Shown piece after piece: positions 43,970 through 55,317 of a stretch of DNA of 64,000 nt. The notes beneath the pieces were generated by a model, which searched no databases, was not told the origin of the DNA, and saw only the letters and a program-made list of their open reading frames with translations. The stretch is from the NCBI RefSeq assembly GCF_902459465.1, contig NC_047072.1:18005989-18069988 (forward strand). The letters are read 5' to 3'. Within the stretch, counting starts at the first letter, position 1, and each line of letters starts with the position of its first letter. Both the position numbers and the translations under genes were made by a program. This DNA comes from Asterias rubens. Taxonomy: Eukaryota > Echinodermata > Asteroidea > Forcipulatida > Asteriidae.

Positions 43970-44812
43970 TTAAATCGTTTTCACAAGATTATTTTGACAA
44001 GTTTGTTTTTGACTCAAAACACTGTTTGACAAGTTCACAAGGCTTGTAGACTTTTTCAACTAAATTTGACAAGTTCACATAAAGCCTTGTGAACTTGTAA
44101 ATTTGGCTTTAAAAAAATCTATAAGGCCTTGTGAACTTGTCAAATTTTGCTTGGAAATGTCTACAAGGCTATTTGCAAACTTGCAATTGAACTTGTCAAA
44201 TTTTGCTTGAAAAAGATTGCAAACTTTTGAACTTGCCAAATTGTGTTTTTAAAAGCCTTGTGAACTTGTCAAATTTTGCATGAAAAAGTCTACAAGGCTA
44301 TATAAAGCCTTGTGAACTTGTCAAATATTGCTTGAAAAGGTTTGCATGGCTATAGCCTTTGTGAACTTGTCAAATTTTGCTTGAACAAAATCTATGTTGT
44401 GAACTTGTCAAATTTTGCTTGAAAAAAGGAGAAAAAAGGCTATAACCTTGTAAACTTGTCAAATTTTGCTCGAAAAAGTATGCAAGGCTATATGGCCTTG
44501 TGAACTTGTCAAATTTTGCTTGAAAAAGTTTGCAAGGCCTTGTGAACTTGTCAAATAAATTTTGCTTGAAAGAAATCTATAATTATTGCCTTGTGAACTT
44601 TTTTGCTTGAAAAAGTCTACAAGGCACCTTGTGAACTTGTCAAATTTTGCTCGAAAAAAATCAAAAATGCTATAGCCTTGTGAACTTGTCTGATTTTGCT
44701 TGAAAAAGTCTACAAGACTAGCCTTGTAAACTTTTCAAATTTCGCTTGAAAAAAATCTATAAGGCTATAATTTTGCTTGAATTTTTTGCAAATTAATTTG
44801 CTTGAAAAGTTT
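43970..44812. repeat. Hairpin minisatellite, about 48-bp unit
   Basis: About 17 imperfect copies of gccttgtgaacttgtcaaat followed by tttgcttgaaaaagtctaca and aggctata. The end of each unit (acaaggc) is the complement of the start of the next (gccttgt), so neighbours can form stems around tata. Confidence 0.8.
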
Positions 44813-45305
44813 ACTCGAGAATTGATATTGTTTTACTGTTTTCTCAAAAAGTAAAGCATTTGAACTTTTGAATCATATAATAATAATATTATTTCTTTGT
44901 TTTTTGCATTTTTGTGAGAGACAACTTTTGTAATGTTTTAGGGATTATTTTAAACAAAATTTAAAGCGATTTTTATTTAGTAGTGGGAAGGGATTTCTTT
45001 CTTAGATCGTGATGTGGTGTGGTTCCTATGGGGGATAATGTTTGTTGAATTTTACTGTTTATATTTGTATCTTTAACCAGAATTAATCAAAATCACTCAG
45101 CAGGTGGATCTATTAATTGATTCCAACTCAATTAACTTTGCGCGGGAGACTCTACAATCCACCAACAGAGGGCGCGATTCCTATTTTAATACCTAGTCAG
45201 ATACCCTAAACCAATTTCAACGCTGAACGTATGGGTGAAGTCAGGCTTGATAAATCACTTGCGTCCCATTCAGAAACGCACGCTGGATTAGAATTTCTCT
45301 AAAAC

Positions 45306-48300
45306 ATGGACGGAGAGGAGGGAGTTGCTTCTTCGAGAGAATTTTGCCCGCAATTTGGCTTCATTTTACCGTTTCCTGAAAAAGGAACGGTAGTTATGAA
45401 ATGCAAGACATGTCCTCACAAAGTAGATGCAAAAAGTAAGTTTGGAATATATATATTTATTGTGGAAACCGGAGCTTGTAAAATTGTGTGTGATAGCCCC
45501 CTTGACTTGTGTTGTGCGTTATTTATAAAAGGGGTAGGCGGAGTCGGGACGAGGCCAAGGAGGCGGTGGGGGAGGAGGCTGATGCATGATCGCAACACTC
45601 AGACTTTGAATATTAAATACATTAATGCAAATTCAGCTCAATGACTTTGAGTCTGATGATGTAAATGACCTGGGACTGATAATTTTATAGTTTTAAAACA
45701 AAACAAAAATGAATATTTTTTTTAGTAATAAAAACAAATATTTATAAATAATTTTTTTAGTAAACTAAGTTTTCAATATTAATTTTGTAATTTACATTAT
45801 TTCGGCCTTCTACTACTAAGCCTGTCTGTAGGGTTAACGATTGCCTTTTATATCATCCTTTGTGATGATTGCATCCTGGTGGATCATCCGCTGTTGTTTG
45901 GTCATGTTATTATATTTTTTATTTAAAAAAATATATATAAATAAATTCAAGATCTTTTTTAGTTGTGGTAAAAAAAACTAAAAGAAATACCCTTAGCACA
46001 ACCACTTTTTGATTCGATATGAAATAATATAGTATTTAATTTACCTCAATGAGATTGACTGTCTGACTTGTCTTTTTTGGAAATGAATGTTTCAGATTTT
46101 CAAATCTTGATGAGGCATGGTGTGTGCTTTGCAACCTGCTGCGCTGTTGCCGGGCACTCGTGATTACAAAATCGATCACCAACACGTTTTTTTTTCTAAA
46201 ATTACATTCCTTTTTTAATTTTTTTTTATATATATATATATATATATATAATATATCAAATAATAAACCACAAGGGAAACTGACTGGGAACATTTGTTTT
46301 AAATGATTTTGGATTGAACAAAGAAAATTGACTAGAGCGGGATTTGAACCAACGACCTCCGGTTTAACGTGCCGGCGCTCTACCAACTGAGCTATCTAGC
46401 CCTATGTTGGTGGTCTCCCAATTTTGTCAATATCTTTGTTCGGGGGTGCCTGTCAGAAGCCATTAAACCGCAAACTGCCGTGTAGCCAGGGATCACACCC
46501 GGGTAACGATACAACCTGGGAAGCGGCAGACAGGGGATCACCTTAAGGGGATGCGACTTTTTTATATCAGATATCAAATAATAAACCACAAGGGAAACTG
46601 ACTGGGAACATTTGTTTTGGATAACTTTCCGTATGGCGCCACCACTTTTTCACTCATTTTTACAAAAAGGGATATATGAATCAGGTAAATAAGTTCCTAT
46701 ATTATTTTATATCGAATGAAAAAGTGGTGGCGCCATACGGAAACTTTTCCCTTGTTTTAAATGATTTTGGATTGAACAAAGAAAATTGACTAGAGCGGGA
46801 TTTGAACCAACGACCTCCGGTTTAACGTGCCGGCGCTCTACCAACTGAGCTATCTAGCCCTATGTTGGTGGTCTCCCAATTTTGTCAATATCTTTGTTCG
46901 GGGGTGCCTGTCAGAAGCCATTAAACCGCAAACTGCCGTGTAGCCAGGGATCACACCCGGGTAACGATACAACCTGGGAAGCGGCAGACAGGGGATCACC
47001 TTAAGGGGATGCGACTTTTTTATATCAGATATCAAATAATAAACCACAAGGGAAACTGACTGGGAACATTTGTTTTAAATGATTTTGGATTGAACAAAGA
47101 AAATTGACTAGAGCGGGATTTGAACCAACGACCTCCGGTTTAACGTGCCGGCGCTCTACCAACTGAGCTATCTAGCCCTATGTTGGTGGTCTCCCAATTT
47201 TGTCAATATCTTTGTTCGGGGGTGCCTGTCAGAAGCCATTAAACCGCAAACTGCCGTGTAGCCAGGGATCACACCCGGGTAACGATACAACCTGGGAAGC
47301 GGCAGACAGGGGATCACCTTAAGGGGATGCGACTTTTTTATATCAGATATCAAATAATAAACCACAAGGGAAACTGACTGGGAACATTTGTTTTAAATGA
47401 TTTTGGATTGAACAAAGAAAATTGACTAGAGCGGGATTTGAACCAACGACCTCCGGTTTAACGTGCCGGCGCTCTACCAACTGAGCTATCTAGCCCTATG
47501 TTGGTGGTCTCCCAATTTTGTCAATATCTTTGTTCGGGGGTGCCTGTCAGAAGCCATTAAACCGCAAACTGCCGTGTAGCCAGGGATCACACCCGGGTAA
47601 CGATACAACCTGGGAAGCGGCAGACAGGGGATCACCTTAAGGGGATGCGACTTTTTTATATCAGATATCAAATAATAAACCACAAGGGAAACTGACTGGG
47701 AACATTTGTTTTAAATGATTATATATATATATATGATTTTGGATTGAACAAAGAAAAATTGACTAGAGCGGGATTTGAACCAACGACCTCCGGTTTAACG
47801 TGCCGGCGCTCTACCAACTGAGCTATCTAGCCCTATGTTGGTGGTCTCCCAAGTCAATTTTTCTTTGTCAATTTTTCTTTGTTCAATCCAAAATCATTTA
47901 AAAATGTTCCCAGTCAGTTTCCCTTGTGGTTTATTATTTGATATCTGATATAAAAAGTCGCATCCCCTTAAGGTGATCCCCTGTCTGCCGCTTCCCAGGT
48001 TGTATCGTTACCCGGGTGTGATCCCTGGCTACACGGCAGTTTGCGGTTTAATGGCTTCTGACAGGCACCCACGAACATAGATATTGACAAAATTGGGAGA
48101 CCACCAACATAGGGCTAGATAGCTCAGTTGGTAGAGCGCCGGCACGTTAAACCGGAGGTCGTTGGTTCAAATCCCGCTCTAGTCAATTTTTCTTTGTTCA
48201 ATCCAAAATCATTTAAAAATGTTCCCAGTCAGTTTCCCTTGTGGTTTATTATTTGATATATGATATATATATATATATATATATTAATGTATGTTTCCTT

Positions 48301-51300
48301 TCCTGCAAATTAGGTTTTTAATCAAATCGAAACAAACTAATCAAAGAACACAATAAAAATATTTGTTTTACCCTAACAAAGGAAATGTTATCAATATTCT
48401 AACATTTTGAGGTGCAAAACAATGAAAACTAGGCTTAGAACTAGCTATAAAGGTAAATTAATCAAAACTCGCCTTTTTGTAAAGACACCAACTATCATTA
48501 GCACAGACGGCATATTTTTGAATGAATGAAAAGCCACTTATTGTCTTCCTTCTCATTACAGCTGCATCACATGGTGTGGTCTATCATTCATACCCGCGTC
48601 TCAACTCTCACAAGAATGTTGAAGGGTCGTCACAAGGTCGTCGACCAGAAAGACCTAGGACCACTGGTGAGTGAAACACTGGAGTTTTATCTTAGGAAAT
48701 ATCCAAATTGTTTAGGTTTATATCTTGCTGTTCAGGCCAAGTAACAAAAGAAACATGTTTAGCATCCTCACCCGCTTCCTTTTTACAGGCCGCCTCCTTT
48801 TTTATTTAATTTTTTATTTAATTTTTTTTATGCACATCTTTATTTTTATTATTATTATTATTTTTTTTTATGGGTTATTTTAAACGATCTCAGCTTAAAA
48901 ACAACAATCTGAATTTCTTGTCTGAATGTCTTGACCAAAATGTTTCATTTCTGTATTGTATGTTTCAGCAGTAGAAAAAACAATGGATATTTGACATTTA
49001 AAAAGAATGGCAGCCATCTTGAAAAAAAGGAAAAAATGTTTCATTTTATACTCGCCTCCAAAACATGTTGTTTTAATTTTTTTCTTTCAGAGGTTTCATC
49101 ATTTATATTTAACTCTCAATTAAAAAAAACAGATGTACAATCAGTGCTGTGTACTATTAAAATCTGTGAAAAGGGTTCACCACCCACAGGGAAATCTCTG
49201 GCCATTTTAAAAATTGGTTTATGAAAAAAAGATGCACAAAAGATTAAACTTATTTGGTGATTTATTTCATATGGTTTCTTTTGAAGAACATTACCCCCAA
49301 AAGTTTAGGTTCACCGTTTTATTTTATTTTAGGAAAGAAACAAAAACAAATCAGTGTAAAGGGTTTTCCACCTGTGGGGGACCTCTGGTCAATTATGAAA
49401 TTGTTTGAAAGAAAAATGCAAGACTTTGTTTTGAATAAAAGGTGGTTTATCATTGGGTAAATTTTGAAAAAAAAAGCAACCCCCAAAGTTCATTGTTTGT
49501 ACTTGTTAGGTTTTATCCTTCTGAAAACAGCAAAATTGAGTGACAATGGGTTCGCCACCCGTAGGGAAACCTCTGGCCAATTTTCTAACTGTTTAATTGA
49601 AAAATTTACAAATTATTTTAAAAGGCGATTTTTTTTATCTTATGGTAATTTTTTGAAAATTACCCTCCCCCCCCAAATATTTGGTTAGAAATAGTTTTGT
49701 TTTATTTCAGAGGTGTTATATTTAATTCTTAAGCAGAGCAAAATTCAGTGATATGGGTTTGCCACCCGTAGGGAAACCCCTGGCCAATTTTTTAACAGTT
49801 TCTAAATTGAAAAATGCGCCACTTCATATTACTTGGTGATTTATCATTTGGTAAGCTTTGAAAAACAAGCCCCCAAATATTTGGTTTTATATTTTTAACT
49901 CTGAAAACAGAAGAGCAAAAACTCAGTGACCAAGGGAAACCCCTGGCCAATTTTTTAACAGTGTTTGATTGAAATTTGCGCCACTTCAAATTAATTTGAG
50001 AAATAACGTAAACCCCCAAATATTTTGATGTACAAATAGGTTCATTTTATTTCAGAGGTTTTATATTTTACCTGTGAAAACAGAGGAGCAAAAATCAGTG
50101 ACAAAGGGTTCGCCACCCGTAAGGAAACCCATGGTCAATTTTTTTTTTAAATGTTTGGAAACAAGCAAATCTAATTTGTTGATGTATCGAGATCTTTACT
50201 TCGGATGGATTCATTGCTACTGTGACAGGGTTTTGTTTTCTGTTTTCTCAGCAATTAGAACCAGTAGACCTATTTTGCTGAAACTTTCACAGTTTTATTT
50301 CATCTTTCTTTATATTGTTCATTAAAATCATTGACAAAAAAACAAACTTATGGCCCTGTATTTTAGGTGTATTATCACAGATTTGTTTTTTCAAGGCTTG
50401 GTTATTTTTCATCACTTCTTAATTTCATTTTTGTATCTGGTCTGGTTTCAGATTGACAGGGCATGTGCCAAGTGCAGTCATGATGGACTTCCATTTCCAC
50501 ACCAGGCAAACACAATCAGCTGATGAAGGACAAACCGTCTTCTATTTCTGCCCATCATGCAAGTAAGTTAATCTATACTTTAGCCTGGTTCATACTTCCT
50601 GCAAATGCAAAGTGAATTTTGGCGACACAGCCCTGTTCTCTTAGGAAATGTTTCGAAGGGGTTGAACACAGTTCAACTGTTGCGAGTTATTCATTGCGAG
50701 TTCGTGACAACAAAATTTGCTTCGCATTCGCAGAAAGTATGAACCGCGCTTTAGGCTTGTAGACCCTTTTAGGTTTATCATACAGTTTCCATAGATTTAT
50801 TGTAGATTTATTTAGCGTGGTCACTACATATTTGGCTGCACAGGCAGTTTATTTTCAAGGGAGCTGAGTTGGTTTGATGAATGAAACAAATGGTCTAGTG
50901 ATCATGGGTAACACTGTTACAGAGCCACGAGCGTCACTGAATGACGGATTTCAGTGCTATATGCGGATTAGTACAAGCAGAAATTCACTGTTCATATGAC
51001 ATGTATGTAAATCGTCGTCGGAAGTGTCATGGCCGAGCGGTTAAGAGCATCAACTTCAAACTCGGTGTTTCTGATCAGCAGAGTGTGGGTTTGACTCCCC
51101 AGCCGTGACACTTGTGTCCTTAAGCAAGACACTTAACCATTGCTTCGCCCCTCGGATTGGACGTAAAGCCGTTGGTCCCATGTAAAAGAATGCAGTGCAT
51201 GCACTTATCGAAAAAGAGAAGGGGTTCGCCCTGGTGTTCCTGGCTGTGGCTGCTGTATGCGCTGTAGCACCATGTAAACCATTACATGGTGTGCTAAGGA

Positions 51301-52123
51301 TTAGGTCTCATAATTTCAAAATCTTTGTCCCACTAACCTTGCAGTAAAAATATTTGGCGCTTTGTATCCTTTGGAAAAGGCGCGTTATAAATACGTTTAT
51401 TATTATAATTTTTATTATTGTTATTATTAAAGCACAATTTGGTTACAAGTGCATCCAACAAAACATGCAATTGGATCTTGCAAAGGATCTGCGGTGGACT
51501 TTACAAAGAGTTAAGACTAGTCTTATCTTGTTAGGACAAGTTACTCGTCTAACTTAGGACTAGCCCTAAGTTAGGACCAGTCCTAACTCTTTGTGAAATC
51601 GACCCCAGGATGGTTAGGTTCAAAGGTCCATTTTTAATGTAAAAGTAATTTTTTTTATTTTATTTATATTATTTACAGGCATCAAGACATTTAAACTTTG
51701 GAAAATAACATAAACCCCGCCAAATATTTTGATATACAAATAGGTTCCTTTTGTTTTAGAGGTTTTATATTTTACCTGTGAAAACAGAGGAGCAAAAATC
51801 AGTGACAAAGGGTTCGTGTCCGTATGGAAACCCTTGGCCAATTTTTTTTTTAAATGATTGGGAAAAAAAGCAAACATAATTTGTTGATGTATCGAAATCT
51901 TTACCTTGGCTACTGTGACAGGGTTTGCTACATTCTGTTTTCTCAGCAAGTAGAACCAATTAACCTATTTTGCTGAAACTTTCACTGTTTTATTTCATCT
52001 TTCTAACCATTTGTGAAATCGACCTCAGGATGGTTAGGGTCAAAGGTTCATTTTTTATGTAAAAGTAATTTTTTTATATATTTTTTTTATATTTACAGGC
52101 ATCAAGAGATTGAGTACTCCTGA
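45306..52123 (+). CDS. POLR1H: RNA polymerase I subunit RPA12/ZNRD1 homologue, frame damaged
   Basis: Exons 45306-45435, 48562-48666, 50452-50562 and a terminal exon (first copy 52099-52123). Exon 1 codes FILPFPEKGTVVMKCKTC, a zinc-ribbon 1 in which the second ligand of the first CxxC is Phe17 (CPQF). Exon 2 opens in the frame ASHGVVYHSYPRLNSHKNVE but must shift by one base to reach VVDQKDLGPL, which continues into exon 3 as IDRACAKCSHDG. Exon 3 needs another one-base shift to give TQSADEGQTVFYFCPSC, the TFIIS-like second ribbon with the catalytic-type DE. Ignoring one base in GGG (about 48632) and one in TTT (about 50494) makes every phase agree and gives about 122 residues; human has 126. 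It ends K-HQEIEYS. It is either a decayed copy or carries sequence errors. The family protein drives RNA cleavage and termination in Pol I. Confidence 0.8.
46330..46401 (-). pseudogene. tRNA-like sequence, array copy 1
   Basis: The 72-nt cloverleaf has acceptor stem GGCTAGA/TCTAGTC, D arm gctcagttggtagagc, A box tagctcagttgg and B box ggttcaaatcc. The anticodon arm is poor: a C.A mismatch closes the loop acgttaa, position 33 is C instead of the invariant U, and the T stem has a mismatch. The positional anticodon would be GTT. It is probably a tRNA-derived repeat and not a working tRNA. Confidence 0.5.
46619..46751. mobile_element. Short foldback MITE, GGCGCCACCAC family, copy 2, with target duplication
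   Basis: The element runs ggataactttccgtatggcg to cgccatacggaaacttttcc. It is flanked by ttgtttt on both sides (46612-46618 and 46752-46758). The other array units show the empty site with one ttgtttt. Confidence 0.8.
46788..46859 (-). pseudogene. tRNA-like sequence, array copy 2
   Basis: Identical by eye to copy 1, 458 bp away. The extra 140 bp over the 318-bp period is the short MITE at 46619-46751 with its target duplication. Confidence 0.5.
47106..47177 (-). pseudogene. tRNA-like sequence, array copy 3
   Basis: Identical by eye to copy 2, exactly 318 bp further on. Confidence 0.5.
47424..47495 (-). pseudogene. tRNA-like sequence, array copy 4
   Basis: Identical by eye to copy 3, exactly 318 bp further on. 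Confidence 0.5.
47761..47832 (-). pseudogene. tRNA-like sequence, array copy 5
   Basis: Same 72 nt. Spacing is 337 bp because of an inserted (at)n run at about 47720-47735. The unit is cut short after it. Confidence 0.5.
48113..48184 (+). pseudogene. tRNA-like sequence, array copy 6 (inverted)
   Basis: The same sequence on the opposite strand, within an inverted copy of the whole 318-bp unit at about 47850-48270. Confidence 0.5.
49070..50330. repeat. Diverged satellite, about 200-bp monomers, POLR1H intron 2
   Basis: About six monomers, each with a core like gggttcgccacccgtaagga followed by aacccctggccaatttttt. Cores lie at about 49165, 49360, 49548, 49755, 49930 and 50105. The last monomer is followed by gctactgtgacagggttttg and ttttgctgaaactttcac, blocks that recur in each 800-bp unit downstream. 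Confidence 0.75.
51027..51345 (+). mobile_element. tRNA-derived SINE, long copy
   Basis: Head gtcatggccgagcggttaag, then gatcagcagagtgtgggttt, cttaagcaagacacttaacc and the tail accattacatggtgtgctaa. A (tta)n microsatellite follows at 51400-51430. It lies in POLR1H intron 3. Confidence 0.7.
51490..51610. mobile_element. Foldback MITE, ACAAAGAGTTAGGACTAG family, copy 4
   Basis: Starts gtggactttacaaagagtta and ends tttgtgaaatcgaccccagg. It lies in POLR1H intron 3, directly before the terminal-exon array; its right end is carried in every array unit. Confidence 0.6.
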
Positions 52124-52895
52124 AGAGAATCAACATCTTCGGATCGGTCTACACTGAGAGGAACTCAAGGCAAGAGCTCACTGGAACAAGGAGATGAAAT
52201 CACCACTGGCGACGACGACGACCCGATGCCAGAGAGATGTCTTTCTGATGAGGAGGCCAATTTTTTGGCTGTGTTTATTCATTAAAAAAATGCACCACTA
52301 CGTAACAGGTGATTTAAAAGTTTTGCAAAACAAGCCCCCAACTATTTGGTTTTATATTTTTAACTCTGAAAACAGAAGAGCAAAATTCAGTGACAAAGGG
52401 TTCGCCACCCGTAAGGAAACCCCTGGCCGATTTTTTAACTGTGTTTGATTGAAAATTGCGCCACTTCGAATTGAAAGTTGACATTGGGTAAATTTTAAAA
52501 ACTAACATGAAACCCCTCCAAATATTTTTATATACAATTAGGTTCGTTTTATTTCAGAGGTTTTATATTTTACCTGTGAAAACAGAGAGCAAAAATCAGT
52601 GACAGTCTGTAAGGAAATCCCTGGCCAATTATTTTTTTAATTTTGGGGGAAAAAAGCAAACATAGTTTGTTGATGTATCAGAATCTTTACCTTAGTTGGA
52701 TTCATCGCTACTGTGACAGGGTTTTGCTTCTTTCTGTTTTCTCAGCAAGTAGAACCAATTAACCTATTTTGCTGAAACTTTCACTGTTTTATTTCATCTT
52801 TCTAACCATTTGTGAAATCGACCCCAGGATGGTTGGGTCAAAGGTTAATTTTTTATGTAAAAGTAATTTTTATATATATTTTTTTATATTTACAG

Positions 52896-52920
52896 GCATC
52901 AAGAGATTGAGTACTCCTGA
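52896..52920 (+). CDS. POLR1H terminal exon, copy 2
   Basis: Acceptor tatttacag, then the last base of a Lys codon, HQEIEYS and TGA. It could be spliced from exon 3 in place of copy 1. Confidence 0.6.
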
Positions 52921-53701
52921 AGAGAATCAACATCTTCGGATCGGTCTACACTTATAGATCTCAAGACAAGAGCTCACTGGAACAAGGAGATGAAATCACC
53001 ACCGGCGACGACGACAACGATGCCGACCTGATGCCACAGAGATGTCTTACTGATGAGGAGGCCGATTTTGTGACTGGTTTATTCATTGAAAAATGCGCCA
53101 CTTCATATAAGGTGATTTATAAGTTTTGCAAAACAAGCCCCAAACTATTTGGTTTTATATTTTTAACTCTGAAAACAGAAGAGCAAAAATTCAGTGACAA
53201 AGGGTTCGCCACCCGTAAGGAAACCCCTGGCCATTTTTTTTGTACTGTGTTTGGTTGAAAATTGCACCACATCAAATTGAAAGTTGACATTTGGTAAATT
53301 TTGAAAATTAACAGGAAACCCCTCCAAATATTTTGATATACAAATAGGTTTGTTTTATTTCAGAGGTTTTATATTTTACCTGTGAAAACAGAGAGCAAAA
53401 ATCAGTGACAGTCTCTAAGGAAATCCCTGGCCAATTATTTTTAAATGTTTGGGAAAAAAGCAAACATAGTTTGTTGATGTATCAAAATCTTTACCTTGGA
53501 TGGATTCATCGCTACTGTGACAGGGTTTTGCTTCTTTCTGTTTTCTAAGCAAGTAGAACCAATTAACCTATTTTGCTGAAACTTTCACCGTTTTATTTCA
53601 TCTTTCTAACCATTTGTGAAATCCACCCCAGGATGGTTAGGGTCATAGGTTCATTTTTTATGTAAAAGTAATATTTTTTTTATATTTTTTTATATTTACA
53701 G

Positions 53702-53726
53702 GCATCAAGAGATTGAGTACTCCTGA
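53702..53726 (+). CDS. POLR1H terminal exon, copy 3
   Basis: Same acceptor and the same seven codons plus TGA as copy 1. Confidence 0.6.
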
Positions 53727-54497
53727 AGAGAATCAACATCTTCGGATCAGTCTACACTTATAGATCTCAAGACAAGAGCTCACTGGAACAAGGAGATGAA
53801 ATCACCACCGGCGACAACGATGACGACCTGATGCCACAGAGATGTCTTACTGAAGAGGAGGCCGATTTTTTGACTGGTTTATTCATTGAAAAATGCGCCA
53901 CTTCATATAAGGTGATTTATAAGTTTTGAAAAACAAGCCCCCAACTATTTGGTTTTATATTTTGAACTCTGAAAACAGAAGAGCAAAAATTCAGTGACAA
54001 AGGGTTCGCCACCCGTAAGGAAACCCCTGGCCGAATTTTTACTTGTGTTTGATTGAAAATTGTGCCACTTCAAATTGAAAGTTGACATTTAAACTTTGGA
54101 AAATAACGTAAACCCCGCCAAATATTTTGATATACAAATAGGTTCCTTTTGTTTTAGAGGTTTTATATTTTACCTGTGAAAACAGAGGAGCAAAAATCAG
54201 TGACAAAGGGTTCGTGTCCGTATGGAAACCCTTGGCCAATTTTTTTTTTAAATGATTGGGAAAAAAAGAAAACATAATTTGTTGACGTATCGAAATCTTT
54301 ACCTTGGCTACTGTGACAGGGTTTGCTACATTCTGTTTTCTCAGCAAGTAGAACCAATTAACCTATTGTGCTGAAACTTTCACTGTTTTATTTCATCTTT
54401 CTAACCATTTGTGAAATCGACCCCAGGATGGTTAGGGTCAAAGGTTCATTTTTTATGTAAAAGTAATTTTTGTTTATATATTTTTTTATATTTACAG

Positions 54498-54522
54498 GCA
54501 TCAAGAGATTGAGTACTCCTGA
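54498..54522 (+). CDS. POLR1H terminal exon, copy 4
   Basis: Same acceptor and the same seven codons plus TGA as copy 1. Confidence 0.6.
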
Positions 54523-55292
54523 AGAGAATCAACATCTTCGGATCGGTCTACACTTAGAGATCTCAAGACAAGAGCTCACTGGAACAAGGAGATGAAATCA
54601 CTACTGGCGACGACGACGACCCAATGCCAGAGAGATGTCTTTCTGATGAGGAGGCCAATTTTTTGGCTGTGTTTATTCATTAAAAAAATGCACCACTACG
54701 TAACAGGTGATTTAAAAGTTTTGCAAAACAAGCCCCCAACTATTTGGTTTTATATTTTTAACTCTGAAAACAGAAGAGCAAAATTCAGTGACAAAGGGTT
54801 CGCCACCCGTAAGGAAACCCCTGGCCGATTTTTTAACTGTGTTTGATTGAAAATTGCGCCACTTCGAATTGAAAGTTGACATTTGGTAAATTTTAAAAAC
54901 TAACATGAAACCCCTCCAAATATTTTTATATACAATTAGGTTCGTTTTATTTCAGAGGTTTTATATTTTACCTGTGAAAACAGAGAGCAAAAATCAGTGA
55001 CAGTCTCTAAGGAAATCCCTGGCCAATTATTTTTAAATGTTTGGGAAAAAAGCAAACATAGTTTGTTGATGTATCAAAATCTTTACCTTGGATGGATTCA
55101 TCGCTACTGTGACAGGGTTTTGCTTCTTTCTGTTTTCTAAGCAAGTAGAACCAATTAACCTATTTTGCTGAAACTTTCACCGTTTTATTTCATCTTTCTA
55201 ACCATTTGTGAAATCCACCCCAGGATGGTTAGGGTCATAGGTTCATTTTTTATGTAAAAGTAATTTTTTTATTTTTTTTTTTATATTTACAG

Positions 55293-55317
55293 GCATCAAG
55301 AGATTGAGTACTCCTGA
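55293..55317 (+). CDS. POLR1H terminal exon, copy 5
   Basis: Same acceptor and the same seven codons plus TGA as copy 1. Confidence 0.6.

Larger units (their letters stand above)
41453..45305. other. Intergenic region between the STI1-repeat gene and POLR1H
   Basis: Contains the three minisatellites and TTAA MITE copy 11. At 43440-43880 is an AT-rich stretch with repeated aaatgctggacttccc / aacgctggactttgcc-type blocks and no recognised gene. 44820-45300 is AT-rich and ends in the POLR1H promoter, with the block cagagggcgcgattcc at about 45165. Confidence 0.5.
46250..48290. repeat. 318-bp unit array, direct then inverted, in POLR1H intron 1
   Basis: Four near-identical direct units (each with the tRNA-like sequence, the spacer ccaattttgtcaatatcttt and the block gggatcacacccgggtaacg), a partial fifth and one inverted unit. 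(AT)n runs lie at 46230-46250, 47720-47735 and 48262-48284. The identical 65-codon ORF in each unit reflects DNA identity and is not a protein family. Confidence 0.85.

Noticed and set aside
46392-47683. Identical 65-codon minus-strand ORF in four places, suggesting a small protein family
   Set aside because: It is the non-coding spacer of the 318-bp array; identity is at the DNA level and the frame has no recognisable domain.
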